The translations under genes were made by a program, and so were the position numbers. From Solirubrobacterales bacterium (GTDB lineage Bacteria; Actinomycetota; Thermoleophilia; Solirubrobacterales; Solirubrobacteraceae), in NCBI GenBank assembly GCA_019240015.1, contig JAFAZB010000308.1, forward strand, positions 1-6,306: 6,306 nt of DNA, in the 5' to 3' direction. The notes beneath the pieces are model-generated. The model worked only from the letters and a program-made list of their open reading frames with translations, ran no database searches and had not been told where the DNA came from. Shown piece by piece: positions 1 through 6,144 of this stretch. Position 1 is the first letter of the stretch. Every line of letters starts with the position of its first letter.

Positions 1-551
1 GCAGCCAGCGCATCTACAGGCTCCTGCCCGCCCTTCGCCTGATCCGCGATCGCAGCGCCCCGAGATTTCAGGTCTACGGCCGGTTCGGACCCCGCTATGC
101 ACAGCCGTTGAGGGCAGCGGCGTTGCAAGCGCTCCGCGAGCAGGACCGGTTCGCCTACGAGGGGAGCCTCGCGATCCGGCCCTACCCCGCCTACCTACGG
201 GAATCGGCCCTCAGCCGCGTCTGCATCGACCTGCCAGGAAATGGAGATATGTGCCACCGGTTGGTGGACTATCTGGCGATCGGCTGCTGCATCGTGCGCC
301 CCGCGCCGCAAACAACGCTGCATGTTCCGCTCACGGAGGGCGTCAACATCCTGTTCGTGAGCACAGATCTCTCGGACCTGGTGGAAGTCTGCGCCGAGCT
401 CGTGCAGGACCAGGAGCGCTGCGACCGGATCGCACTCCAGGCACGGGAGTACTTCGATCGCTACCTTCGCGCGGACCAGCTCGCGGGCTATTACGTACAC
501 CAATGCCTCGCCGTCCTGGGCGGGCCCGCGGCGAGCGCATGTCCCGCCTAG
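1..551 (+). CDS. Glycosyltransferase-like protein, C-terminal part (5' end outside window)
   Basis: The reading frame is open from base 3 and ends at TAG 549-551, giving 182 residues of a longer protein. A TTG at 108 can serve as a start, but the frame continues upstream with protein-like sequence (VYGRFGPRY), so I treat the gene as truncated by the window edge. The C-terminal half resembles the nucleotide-sugar-binding part of glycosyltransferases: a Gly-rich turn then HRLVDYLAIG, followed by a strand and a loop (CCIVRP), then DLSDLVEVCAEL and a helix with IALQAREYFDRYL. This layout is seen in CgeB-like (Glyco_trans_1_2) and CAP10/GT90-like families; I cannot choose between them without the N-terminal half. 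It would transfer a sugar to a lipid-linked or surface glycan on the cytoplasmic side. Its overlap with a polymerase gene supports a polysaccharide role. The family call is inferred from motif resemblance only. Confidence 0.6.
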   Translation, partial: SQRIYRLLPALRLIRDRSAPRFQVYGRFGPRYAQPLRAAALQALREQDRFAYEGSLAIRPYPAYLRESALSRVCIDLPGNGDMCHRLVDYLAIGCCIVRPAPQTTLHVPLTEGVNILFVSTDLSDLVEVCAELVQDQERCDRIALQAREYFDRYLRADQLAGYYVHQCLAVLGGPAASACPA

Positions 552-2608
552 CCGTCGCCGAGCTCGACGCGGTGCACGCGCGGCTGCGGGCGCACGTGCC
601 CGCGTTCGCGCCTGGGCTGATCGCGGTGGGCCTGATGCTCGTGTGGGCGGTGCACGACGGCGGTTACGACGCGGACACCTGGTACTGGGGGGCGTTGGCG
701 ACGTTGGCGACGCTGGCGGCGGTGCTGATCGCGCTCGGCGCGGAGCGCCTGCGCCGATCCCGGCTGACGATCGCGGCGGCGACCCTGTTCGGGCTCTACG
801 TCGCCTTCTCCTACCTATCGATCAGCTGGGCCCAGTCCCCTGGCGACGCGCTGCAAGGCAGCAACCGGGCGCTGCTCTACCTGCTCGTGTTCCTGCTGTT
901 CGCGAGCCTGCCCTGGACCGCCGAGGGAGCGCTGGCAGCGTTGGCGGTGTTTGCGATCGGCGTGGGCACGATCGCGATCGTGTTGCTGTTCCGGCTGGCC
1001 TCCGCCGATCACGTCCAGAGGCTGGTCGTCGAGGGGCGTCTGCTCGCCCCGACCGGCTACTTCAACTCGAGCGTCGCTTTGTTCACGATCGGGACGCTGC
1101 TCTCGATCACCCTGGCGACCAGGCGCGAGCTCCGCGGGCTACTGCGCGGGCTGCTGATCGCGCTTGCGTGCGCGTGCCTCCAGCTGGCGCTGATCGGCGA
1201 GAGCCGAGGCTGGTTGTTCACGCTGCCACTGGTCGCGCTGGCGACGATCGCTCTGGTCACCGATCGGCTGCGGTTCGTCGCGGCCTCACTGCTTCCGATC
1301 GTCGCCGTGCTGATCCCGCTGCACCGGCTGCTGGCGGTTTACAAGAGCAACGGCGCCGCTTCGCTCAACCACGCGGCCAGCCGCGCCGGCCAGCTGTCGC
1401 TCGCGCTCTGCGCAGCGGTGTTCATCCTCGCCACGCTGATCGCCTGGGCGGAAACCGTGGCCCGGCCACGTGCGCTGTCCCCGCTAAGACGCAGGCAGGT
1501 CGGGGGCCTCGTCGCGGCGTTCGTACTCGCCGCCAGCTGCGGCGGCGCGCTTGTCGCCACGCATGGCCATCCGTTCTCGTTCGTCAAGCGGCAGTGGCAC
1601 GGTTTCGTGCATCCCGCGGGCCAGGGGACTACCAGCTCGTATTTCGGCGTGGTCGGCAGCTCGCGCTACGACTTCTGGCGAGTGTCGCTCGACGCCGTCG
1701 TCGCGCATCCACTCGGTGGGCTCGGCCAGGACAACTTCAGCGACTACTACATAACCCGCCGGCGGACCTCGGAGGAGCCACAGTGGACCCACAGCCTGGA
1801 GCTGCGGCTGCTCGTGCATACCGGGGTGATCGGCTTCCTGCTGTTTGGGGGCTTCCTCGCCACCGCGATCGCGCTCGCGGTTCGCCGGCGCCGCCTCGGT
1901 GCCACCCCCCGCACGCGCGCCGCGGCCGGGGCGGCGCTGCTGGCGCTCGTCGTCTGGCTGATCCACGGATCGGTCGACTGGTTCTGGGAGGTGCCCGCGC
2001 TCAGCGGACCCGCGCTCGGATTCCTGGCGATGGCCGGCGCGCTCACCGCCGACACGTCCGCGGCGGTGCCGGCAGGCGCGGCCCAGGGCAGCCAAGGGGC
2101 GCAGTGGCGCTTGCGCTCGCGCGAAGCGCTGCAACGGGTCCCCGGCGCGGCGTGGATCGCCGGAGCCGGCGTGGCTCTTCTGGCGGCCGTACTCGTGCTG
2201 GCGCTCCCGTACCTGTCGGTGCGCGAGGTCTCGCTGGCCACCGACGTCAGAGCGACCGACTCGAGCGCGGCGTTGAAGGATCTGTCGCGGGCGGCCAAGC
2301 TCAACCCGCTCAGCCCGGTGCCCGGGCGATTGGGAGGCGCGATCGCGCTGCAAGTGGGCGATTACCGGACGGCCGAGGCCCGCTTCCGTCAGGCGATCGG
2401 GCGCGAGCCGGGAGCCTGGTTCGGCTGGCTCGGTGACGGACTAGCTGCGTCCGAGCTCGGGGATCGGGTGCGAGCCCGCCACGACTTCGAGGTCGCATAC
2501 TCGATCAACAAGGTGCAGCCCGCCGTCGGTCAAGCCCTCGCCCGCGTCGGGAGCAAGCATCCGCTGACCCCCGCGGAGGCCTTCCAGATGTTCGTGATCG
2601 CACAATGA
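539..2608 (+). CDS. O-antigen ligase/polymerase (Wzy_C family) membrane protein with C-terminal TPR region
   Basis: A 689-residue polytopic protein that likely joins lipid-linked oligosaccharide units, or transfers a finished glycan, on the outer face of the membrane. I count about 14 hydrophobic segments. The Wzy_C hallmarks are present: GYFNSS in a mid-protein segment; ESRGW at 221-225 (Arg223), matching the SRG motif; a large loop about 344-428 containing RYDFWR (376-381), HPLGGLGQDNF (390-400) and WTHSLEL (416-422). Arg223 and His418 would match the Arg and His known to be essential in WaaL-type ligases. After the last membrane segment (538-561) come TPR-like helices at about 574-658, including GDYRTAEARFRQAIGREP. 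The ATG at 539 was chosen because it gives a short soluble N-terminus before the first membrane segment; upstream in-frame starts would overlap the previous gene by about 300 bases. Shine-Dalgarno support is weak, and the 13-base overlap suggests translational coupling. A polymer other than O-antigen is expected, because a high-GC Gram-positive would lack LPS. Ligase versus polymerase cannot be decided from sequence. Confidence 0.88.
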   Translation: MSRLAVAELDAVHARLRAHVPAFAPGLIAVGLMLVWAVHDGGYDADTWYWGALATLATLAAVLIALGAERLRRSRLTIAAATLFGLYVAFSYLSISWAQSPGDALQGSNRALLYLLVFLLFASLPWTAEGALAALAVFAIGVGTIAIVLLFRLASADHVQRLVVEGRLLAPTGYFNSSVALFTIGTLLSITLATRRELRGLLRGLLIALACACLQLALIGESRGWLFTLPLVALATIALVTDRLRFVAASLLPIVAVLIPLHRLLAVYKSNGAASLNHAASRAGQLSLALCAAVFILATLIAWAETVARPRALSPLRRRQVGGLVAAFVLAASCGGALVATHGHPFSFVKRQWHGFVHPAGQGTTSSYFGVVGSSRYDFWRVSLDAVVAHPLGGLGQDNFSDYYITRRRTSEEPQWTHSLELRLLVHTGVIGFLLFGGFLATAIALAVRRRRLGATPRTRAAAGAALLALVVWLIHGSVDWFWEVPALSGPALGFLAMAGALTADTSAAVPAGAAQGSQGAQWRLRSREALQRVPGAAWIAGAGVALLAAVLVLALPYLSVREVSLATDVRATDSSAALKDLSRAAKLNPLSPVPGRLGGAIALQVGDYRTAEARFRQAIGREPGAWFGWLGDGLAASELGDRVRARHDFEVAYSINKVQPAVGQALARVGSKHPLTPAEAFQMFVIAQ

Positions 2609-2609
2609 G

Positions 2610-2651
2610 GGACCCGAAATCGCGCTTGCAGGCTGGCGATTCGTTCGGTCC
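2610..2651 (+). terminator. Imperfect stem-loop just after the polymerase gene
   Basis: Starting one base after the TGA, GGACC pairs with GGTCC (2610-2614 with 2647-2651). Then GAA pairs with TTC (2616-2618 with 2644-2646) and ATCGC with GCGAT (2619-2623 with 2636-2640). There is a one-base bulge, a three-base bulge and a 12-base loop, for 13 pairs in total. No T-tract follows, so it is not a classical intrinsic terminator. Its position suggests it ends or protects the upstream transcript before the next promoter. Confidence 0.42.
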
Positions 2652-2668
2652 GAATTCTGGTGGCCTGC

Positions 2669-2698
2669 TTGCGTAAATGCATCGCCTTGCTGTATTAT
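2669..2698 (+). promoter_or_regulatory. Candidate sigma70-type promoter for the LPxTG gene
   Basis: TTGCGT at 2669-2674 and TATTAT at 2693-2698 are separated by 18 bases. The -10 match is good (TATAAT consensus, five of six) and the -35 match is weak (three of six). The stretch is strikingly AT-rich for this DNA. Transcription would start near 2705, leaving a leader of about 75 bases before the ATG at 2779. Inferred from sequence only. Confidence 0.5.
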
Positions 2699-2764
2699 GT
2701 TGTCCGGGAACGTGCAGAGGCCGCGCCGGGCTGGCTGCGGACATCGCTTCATCGGAAAGGACTC

Positions 2765-2770
2765 AAAGGG
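2765..2770 (+). promoter_or_regulatory. Ribosome binding site of the LPxTG gene
   Basis: AAAGGG lies 8 bases before the ATG at 2779. A second AAAGGG (2771-2776) sits too close to that ATG to act, and another purine run, GGAAAGGA, is at 2754-2761. The purine-rich leader decides the start at 2779 over an in-frame ATG at 2677, which lies inside the promoter spacer. Confidence 0.65.
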
Positions 2771-2778
2771 AAAGGGCT

Positions 2779-3066
2779 ATGAGACGACTAGCTACGCTGC
2801 TCGTAGGGATCGCGCTGATGGTGGGGATGGCTCTGCTGCCGAGCGCCGCGCTGGCGGGAAGCTCGCAGTGCCAGGCCTACAACAACGAGTTGTGCTCGGT
2901 CAACTCCAATACGGCTTCCAACAACGGGACGACGGCGAGCGCTTCGCCAAGCGAGGAGAGCACGCTTCCGTTCACGGGCCTCGACGTGGTTCTGCTCGCG
3001 GCAGGCGGTGGCACGCTGATCGGTGCCGGGTTTGTCGTGCGCCGGATGGCGCGCCGCCTGAACTAA
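2779..3066 (+). CDS. Minimal LPxTG cell-wall-anchored surface protein
   Basis: A 95-residue protein with the full layout of a sortase substrate. Residues 1-26 form a signal peptide: Arg2-Arg3, a hydrophobic core, and a cleavage site after ALA. Residues 27-62 are the exposed part, with Cys31 and Cys39 (CX7C, possible disulfide), then a stretch rich in Ser, Thr, Asn and Ala holding one N-X-T sequon at Asn49. LPFTG is at 63-67, followed by a hydrophobic segment (about 68-87) and a basic tail (RRMARRLN). If sortase cuts between Thr66 and Gly67, only about 40 residues remain attached to the wall. No enzymatic domain is visible. The gene has its own likely promoter and ribosome binding site and follows a glycan polymerase gene, so it may act as a wall-linked anchor or acceptor, but that role is speculation. 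No sortase gene lies in the window. The sortase-substrate call is firm; the function is unknown. Confidence 0.85.
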   Translation: MRRLATLLVGIALMVGMALLPSAALAGSSQCQAYNNELCSVNSNTASNNGTTASASPSEESTLPFTGLDVVLLAAGGGTLIGAGFVVRRMARRLN

Positions 3067-3085
3067 CTGATCGCAAGCATGGCGT

Positions 3086-3110
3086 AGCCGGCGGGCCTCG
3101 CCCGCCGGCT
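3086..3110. terminator. Perfect GC-rich hairpin downstream of the LPxTG gene
   Basis: AGCCGGCGGGC (3086-3096) and its exact reverse complement (3100-3110) form an 11-bp stem around a CTC loop. It starts 19 bases after the TAA of the LPxTG gene. Only a short GTGGTT follows on the plus strand, so it lacks a proper U-tract. Such tight hairpins are common terminators in GC-rich actinobacteria. As it is symmetric, it may also stop read-through from gatB on the other strand. Confidence 0.7.
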
Positions 3111-3162
3111 GTGGTTCGCCAGCGCCCGCGAGTAGGGGCGTGCGCGCTGACCGATGGGTTGG

Positions 3163-3199
3163 CTGCGGACGCCCAGAGTGGCGAGGCGGGCGTCCGCAG
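3163..3199 (-). terminator. Perfect 12-bp inverted repeat just downstream of gatB
   Basis: CTGCGGACGCCC (3163-3174) and its exact reverse complement (3188-3199) flank a 13-base loop. On the minus strand the stem begins 5 bases after the gatB TGA (3205-3207), where a transcript-end structure is expected for the gatCAB operon. No U-tract follows. Likely a terminator or a 3'-end-stabilising hairpin. Confidence 0.62.
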
Positions 3200-3204
3200 A
3201 CGAC

Positions 3205-4674
3205 TCAGCCGCGCTGCGCGACCTGCTCGCGAATCAAGCGGGCCACCTCGCCCCCGTCGGCTCGGCCGCCGGTGGCACGCATCACGTATCCGACCAGCGG
3301 GCCGATCGCCTTCATGTTCCCCGCGCGCAGCTTTTCCGCGGCGTCGGGATCATCGGCGATCGCCCGCTTGACGAGCTCGCCGAGGCCATCGTCCTCGCCG
3401 GTGATCGCGCCGAGTTGCTCCCGCGTGACGATCTCGCGGGGGTCCCCGCCCGTGGCGACGAGCGTGGTCAGCACCGTCCGTGCCGCGTCGCGGCTCACCT
3501 CCCCGCTCCCGACCAGCTTCGCCAGCTCGGCCAGGCTCTCCGGCGTGACGTTGCTGTCCGCCGGATCGGCGTCGGATCCGATCCGCTCGACCAGCAGCGG
3601 GATCCAGTTGGCGAGCTCGACCGCTTGGGCGGGCTGCGCCGCCGCGAGCGCGCGCTCGAAGTAGTCGCCGAGCTCGCCGCGGAACGCGAGCTCGTGGGCG
3701 CGGCCGGCGCTCAGCCCCAGCTCGCGCTCGAACCGCTCGGCGCGGGCGGCCGGCAGCTCGGGCAGCTCGGAGCGGGCCGCGCTGCGCATCTCCTCCTCGA
3801 CGACCAACGGCACCAGATCGGGCTCGGGAAAGTAGCGGTAGTCGTGCGCTTCCTCCTTGGAGCGAAGCGCCGTCAACTGCCCTGAGGACGGGTCGAAGTG
3901 CAGCGTTTCCTGGACGACAGGCTCGCCAGCCCGGAGCAACCCCACCTGCCGGGCGATCTCGGCCCGCACCCCTCGCTCGAGAAAGCGAAACGAGTTCATG
4001 TTCTTGAGCTCGGTCTTGGTCCCGAGCTCGCTCGAGCCCGCCGGGCGTACCGAGACGTTGGCGTCGGCGCGCAGCGACCCCTCGTCCATGTTGACGTCAG
4101 AGACCCCGAGCTGCCTCAGCGTGGCGCGTAGCAGCGTCAGCCACTCCCGGGCCTGCTCTGGCGAGTGCAGATCCGGCTCGGTCACGATCTCCACGAGCGG
4201 GGTTCCGCAACGGTTGAAATCGACCACGCTGCGGTCCGAGCCATGGATCCGGCCGCTCTGTCCCAGATGCACCAGCTTGGCGGCGTCCTCCTCGAGGTGG
4301 ACGCGGTGGATCCTCACCTCGCCGAGCCTCCCGCCACGGCACAGGGGCACGTCGTACTGGGAGATCTGGTAGCCCTTGGGGTTGTCAGGATAGAAGTAGT
4401 TCTTGCGGTGAAACAGCGAGCGCTCGGCGATCTCGCACCCCAGCGCGAGCCCGATCAAGACCGCGAACCGCACCGCTCGCTCGTTCACGACCGGGAGCGC
4501 GCCGGGCAGACCCAGGCAGGTGGGACACGTGTGCACGTTGGGGGGGTCCCCGAACGACAGCGCGCAGCCGCAGAACATCTTCGTGCTCGTCTTCAGCTGG
4601 ACGTGAATCTCCAGCCCGATCACGGCCTCGTAATCGACGTCGTCGACCACGCCTGCGGGCGGATGCTCGCTCAT
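3205..4674 (-). CDS. gatB: Asp-tRNA(Asn)/Glu-tRNA(Gln) amidotransferase subunit B
   Basis: The tRNA-binding and kinase-like subunit of GatCAB. It phosphorylates the mischarged Glu-tRNA(Gln) or Asp-tRNA(Asn) with ATP so that ammonia from GatA can convert it to the amide form. The 489 residues match the usual family length. Near the N-terminus, YEAVIGLEIHVQL (15-27) is the family signature. Cys35, Cys37, Cys50 and Cys53 form the metal-binding set seen in many GatB proteins. YFYPDNPKGYQISQ (93-106), VHLEEDAAK (125-133), DFNRCGTPLVEIVTEPDL (152-169), MDEGSLRADANVS (196-208) and DYRYFPEPDL (278-287) are all canonical. The C-terminal part from about 340 is the helical YqeY-like tRNA-binding tail, ending with the usual GGRADGGEVARLI type sequence. 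The ATG start shares ATGA with the gatA stop, indicating translational coupling. A GGGAG at 4687-4691 lies 12 bases upstream and could help. No defect is seen. Confidence 0.98.
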   Translation of the reverse strand: MSEHPPAGVVDDVDYEAVIGLEIHVQLKTSTKMFCGCALSFGDPPNVHTCPTCLGLPGALPVVNERAVRFAVLIGLALGCEIAERSLFHRKNYFYPDNPKGYQISQYDVPLCRGGRLGEVRIHRVHLEEDAAKLVHLGQSGRIHGSDRSVVDFNRCGTPLVEIVTEPDLHSPEQAREWLTLLRATLRQLGVSDVNMDEGSLRADANVSVRPAGSSELGTKTELKNMNSFRFLERGVRAEIARQVGLLRAGEPVVQETLHFDPSSGQLTALRSKEEAHDYRYFPEPDLVPLVVEEEMRSAARSELPELPAARAERFERELGLSAGRAHELAFRGELGDYFERALAAAQPAQAVELANWIPLLVERIGSDADPADSNVTPESLAELAKLVGSGEVSRDAARTVLTTLVATGGDPREIVTREQLGAITGEDDGLGELVKRAIADDPDAAEKLRAGNMKAIGPLVGYVMRATGGRADGGEVARLIREQVAQRG

Positions 4675-6110
4675 CGCCGCGCCGCGCTCCCATCGAACCC
4701 TATCCGTCGCTCCAGGGCGTACGCCGCATCCAGCAGCCGGCTTTCGCTGAACGCCGGCCCGGTGAGCTGGAAGCCGACGGGCAGGCCTTCGCTGAGCCCG
4801 GATGGGATCGAGATCGCCGGGATCCCCGCGAGCGGCATCGGGACCGTGCAGAAGTCGTTCAGGTACATCGCGAGCGGGTCGGCGGTCTTGGTACCCAGCT
4901 CGAACGCGGTCCAGGGGCTGGTGGGGGTGGCGATGAAGTCGAACCGCTCGAATGCCGCTCGGAAGTCTTCGGCGATCTTGGTCCGCACCTTCTGCGCGGT
5001 CACGTAGTAAGCGTCGTAGTAGCCGCTCGACAGCGCGTAGGTCCCGAGCATGATCCGCCGCTTGACCTCGGCTCCGAATCCGGCTGCCCGGGTGTGGCTG
5101 TACATCGCGACCAGCTCCGCGTCGCCGTCGACCCGCAGTCCGTAGCGCACGCCGTCGAACCGCGCCAGGTTGGCGGAGGCCTCCGCCGGCGCGATCAGGT
5201 AGTACGCCGACAGCGCGTGGCGCGCGTGTGGAAGCCGGCAGCGCTCGACGCTCGCACCGAGCTCCTCGGCGAGCGCCAGCGTGCCCTCGAAGCTGGTCCG
5301 GACCCCCTGCTCGATCCCAGCCTCGGCGTCATCCATCAGCTCCTCGGGAACCCCCAGCTTGATCCCGCGCAAGTGCTCTGAGCGTGGCAGCTCGATCTCC
5401 CCGGGGAACTGCACCGAGGTGCAGTCGCGGCGATCGTGGCCGACCATGTGCCTGAGCAGCAGCGCGGCGTCGGTGACGTCTCGGGTCAGCGGCCCCGCCT
5501 GATCGAGCGAGGAGGCAAACGCGATCATGCCGTACCGGGAGCAGGCGCCGTAGGTCGGCTTGAGCCCCACGACCCCGCACAGCGCGGCGGGCTGGCGGAC
5601 CGATCCGCCGGTATCGGTACCGATCGCCCAAGGGGCCAGCCCGGCGGCCACCGCCGCCGCGCTCCCTCCGGAGGAGCCGCCGGGAACGCGGCTGCGATCC
5701 CAGGGGTTGCGCACCGGGCCGAAGGCCGAGTTCTCGTTCGAGGAGCCCATCGCGAACTCGTCCTGGTTGGTCTTGCCGAGCAGCGGGGCGCCCGCCTCAG
5801 AGAGCCGCGCGACAACGGTCGCCGTGTACGGGGGGCGATAGCCCTCCAGGATCCGCGAGCCGGCCTGGCTCGGGACGCCCTCGGTGCAGAACAGGTCCTT
5901 GACCGCAACCGGCACCCCGGCGAGCGGAGCGTCCGCATCGGGCCCCGGCGCCGGGGCTCGCTCGGCGACCCAGGTGAACGCGTTCAGCTCGTCGCCGGCG
6001 GCCCGCTCGCGGTAGGCGTCGAACAGCGCTCGTTGATCGATCTCCCGGCTCCGGATCCGCTCCACCGCCTGCGCCGCGGTGAGCTCGATCAGCTCGCTCA
6101 CCGCCGCCAC
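4671..6110 (-). CDS. gatA: Asp-tRNA(Asn)/Glu-tRNA(Gln) amidotransferase subunit A (glutaminase)
   Basis: The amidase-signature subunit that hydrolyses glutamine and supplies ammonia to GatB. The length of 479 residues is normal. The Ser-cisSer-Lys triad is intact: Lys71 in PVAVKDLFCTEG, Ser146 in VPGGSSGGSAAAVAAG and Ser170 in GTDTGGSVRQPAA. Also typical are GKTNQDEFAMGSSNENSAFG (112-131), KRRIMLGTYALSSGYYDAYY (350-369) and YLNDFCTVPMPLAGIPA in the C-terminal part, whose Asp419 fits the glutamine-binding Asp of the family by position. The GTG start at 6110 is preferred over the in-frame GTG at 6101 because GAGGG (6117-6121) lies 6 bases before it. There are 34 bases between the gatC stop and this start. 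The stop overlaps the gatB start by 4 bases. Other amidase-signature enzymes share the triad, but the flanking gatC and gatB settle the identity. Confidence 0.98.
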   Translation of the reverse strand: MAAVSELIELTAAQAVERIRSREIDQRALFDAYRERAAGDELNAFTWVAERAPAPGPDADAPLAGVPVAVKDLFCTEGVPSQAGSRILEGYRPPYTATVVARLSEAGAPLLGKTNQDEFAMGSSNENSAFGPVRNPWDRSRVPGGSSGGSAAAVAAGLAPWAIGTDTGGSVRQPAALCGVVGLKPTYGACSRYGMIAFASSLDQAGPLTRDVTDAALLLRHMVGHDRRDCTSVQFPGEIELPRSEHLRGIKLGVPEELMDDAEAGIEQGVRTSFEGTLALAEELGASVERCRLPHARHALSAYYLIAPAEASANLARFDGVRYGLRVDGDAELVAMYSHTRAAGFGAEVKRRIMLGTYALSSGYYDAYYVTAQKVRTKIAEDFRAAFERFDFIATPTSPWTAFELGTKTADPLAMYLNDFCTVPMPLAGIPAISIPSGLSEGLPVGFQLTGPAFSESRLLDAAYALERRIGFDGSAARR

Positions 6111-6116
6111 GTGGCG

Positions 6117-6121
6117 CCCTC
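6117..6121 (-). promoter_or_regulatory. Ribosome binding site of gatA
   Basis: On the minus strand GAGGG lies 6 bases upstream of the GTG at 6110 and decides that start. A stronger GGAGG core (6133-6137) is 22 bases away, too far to be the main site. Confidence 0.55.
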
Positions 6122-6144
6122 GGGGATGCCTGCCTCCGGTCGGT

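Noticed and set aside
251..538. Upstream extension of the polymerase reading frame to position 251
   Set aside because: It would overlap the glycosyltransferase gene by about 300 bases with Arg/Gly/Pro-rich sequence that is the off-frame reading of that gene.
695..721. Tandem 9-base repeat (TTGGCGACG twice plus a degenerate third copy)
   Set aside because: It encodes alternating Leu-Ala-Thr in a membrane helix of the polymerase; low-complexity coding sequence explains it.
1484..2353. Minus-strand open frame of 289 codons opposite the polymerase gene
   Set aside because: Composition is low-complexity Arg/Gly/Ala/Glu typical of antisense frames in GC-rich genes; no recognisable motif.
643..2436. 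Long open frame (about 597 codons) on the plus strand inside the polymerase gene
   Set aside because: It is the +1 shadow of the polymerase frame: Arg/Ala/Gly-rich, no domain motif and no membrane segments, whereas the overlapping frame has Wzy_C motifs and TPR.
2677..2778. In-frame ATG at 2677 as an earlier start for the LPxTG protein
   Set aside because: It would add 34 residues before the signal peptide, lies inside the promoter spacer, and lacks the ribosome binding site present before 2779.
2697..3371. Plus-strand open frame of 224 codons running through the LPxTG gene and into the gatB end
   Set aside because: It crosses both terminator hairpins and is out of frame with the signal peptide and LPFTG; the product is Arg/Gly-rich with no motif.
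4671..4674. Overlap of gatA stop and gatB start as a possible annotation error
   Set aside because: ATGA overlaps are a common, functional form of translational coupling, and both protein ends match their families.
3154..5007. Plus-strand open frames (for example 3154-3885 and 4165-5007) opposite gatB and gatA
   Set aside because: Antisense shadows of two firmly identified housekeeping genes; no independent start signal or motif.
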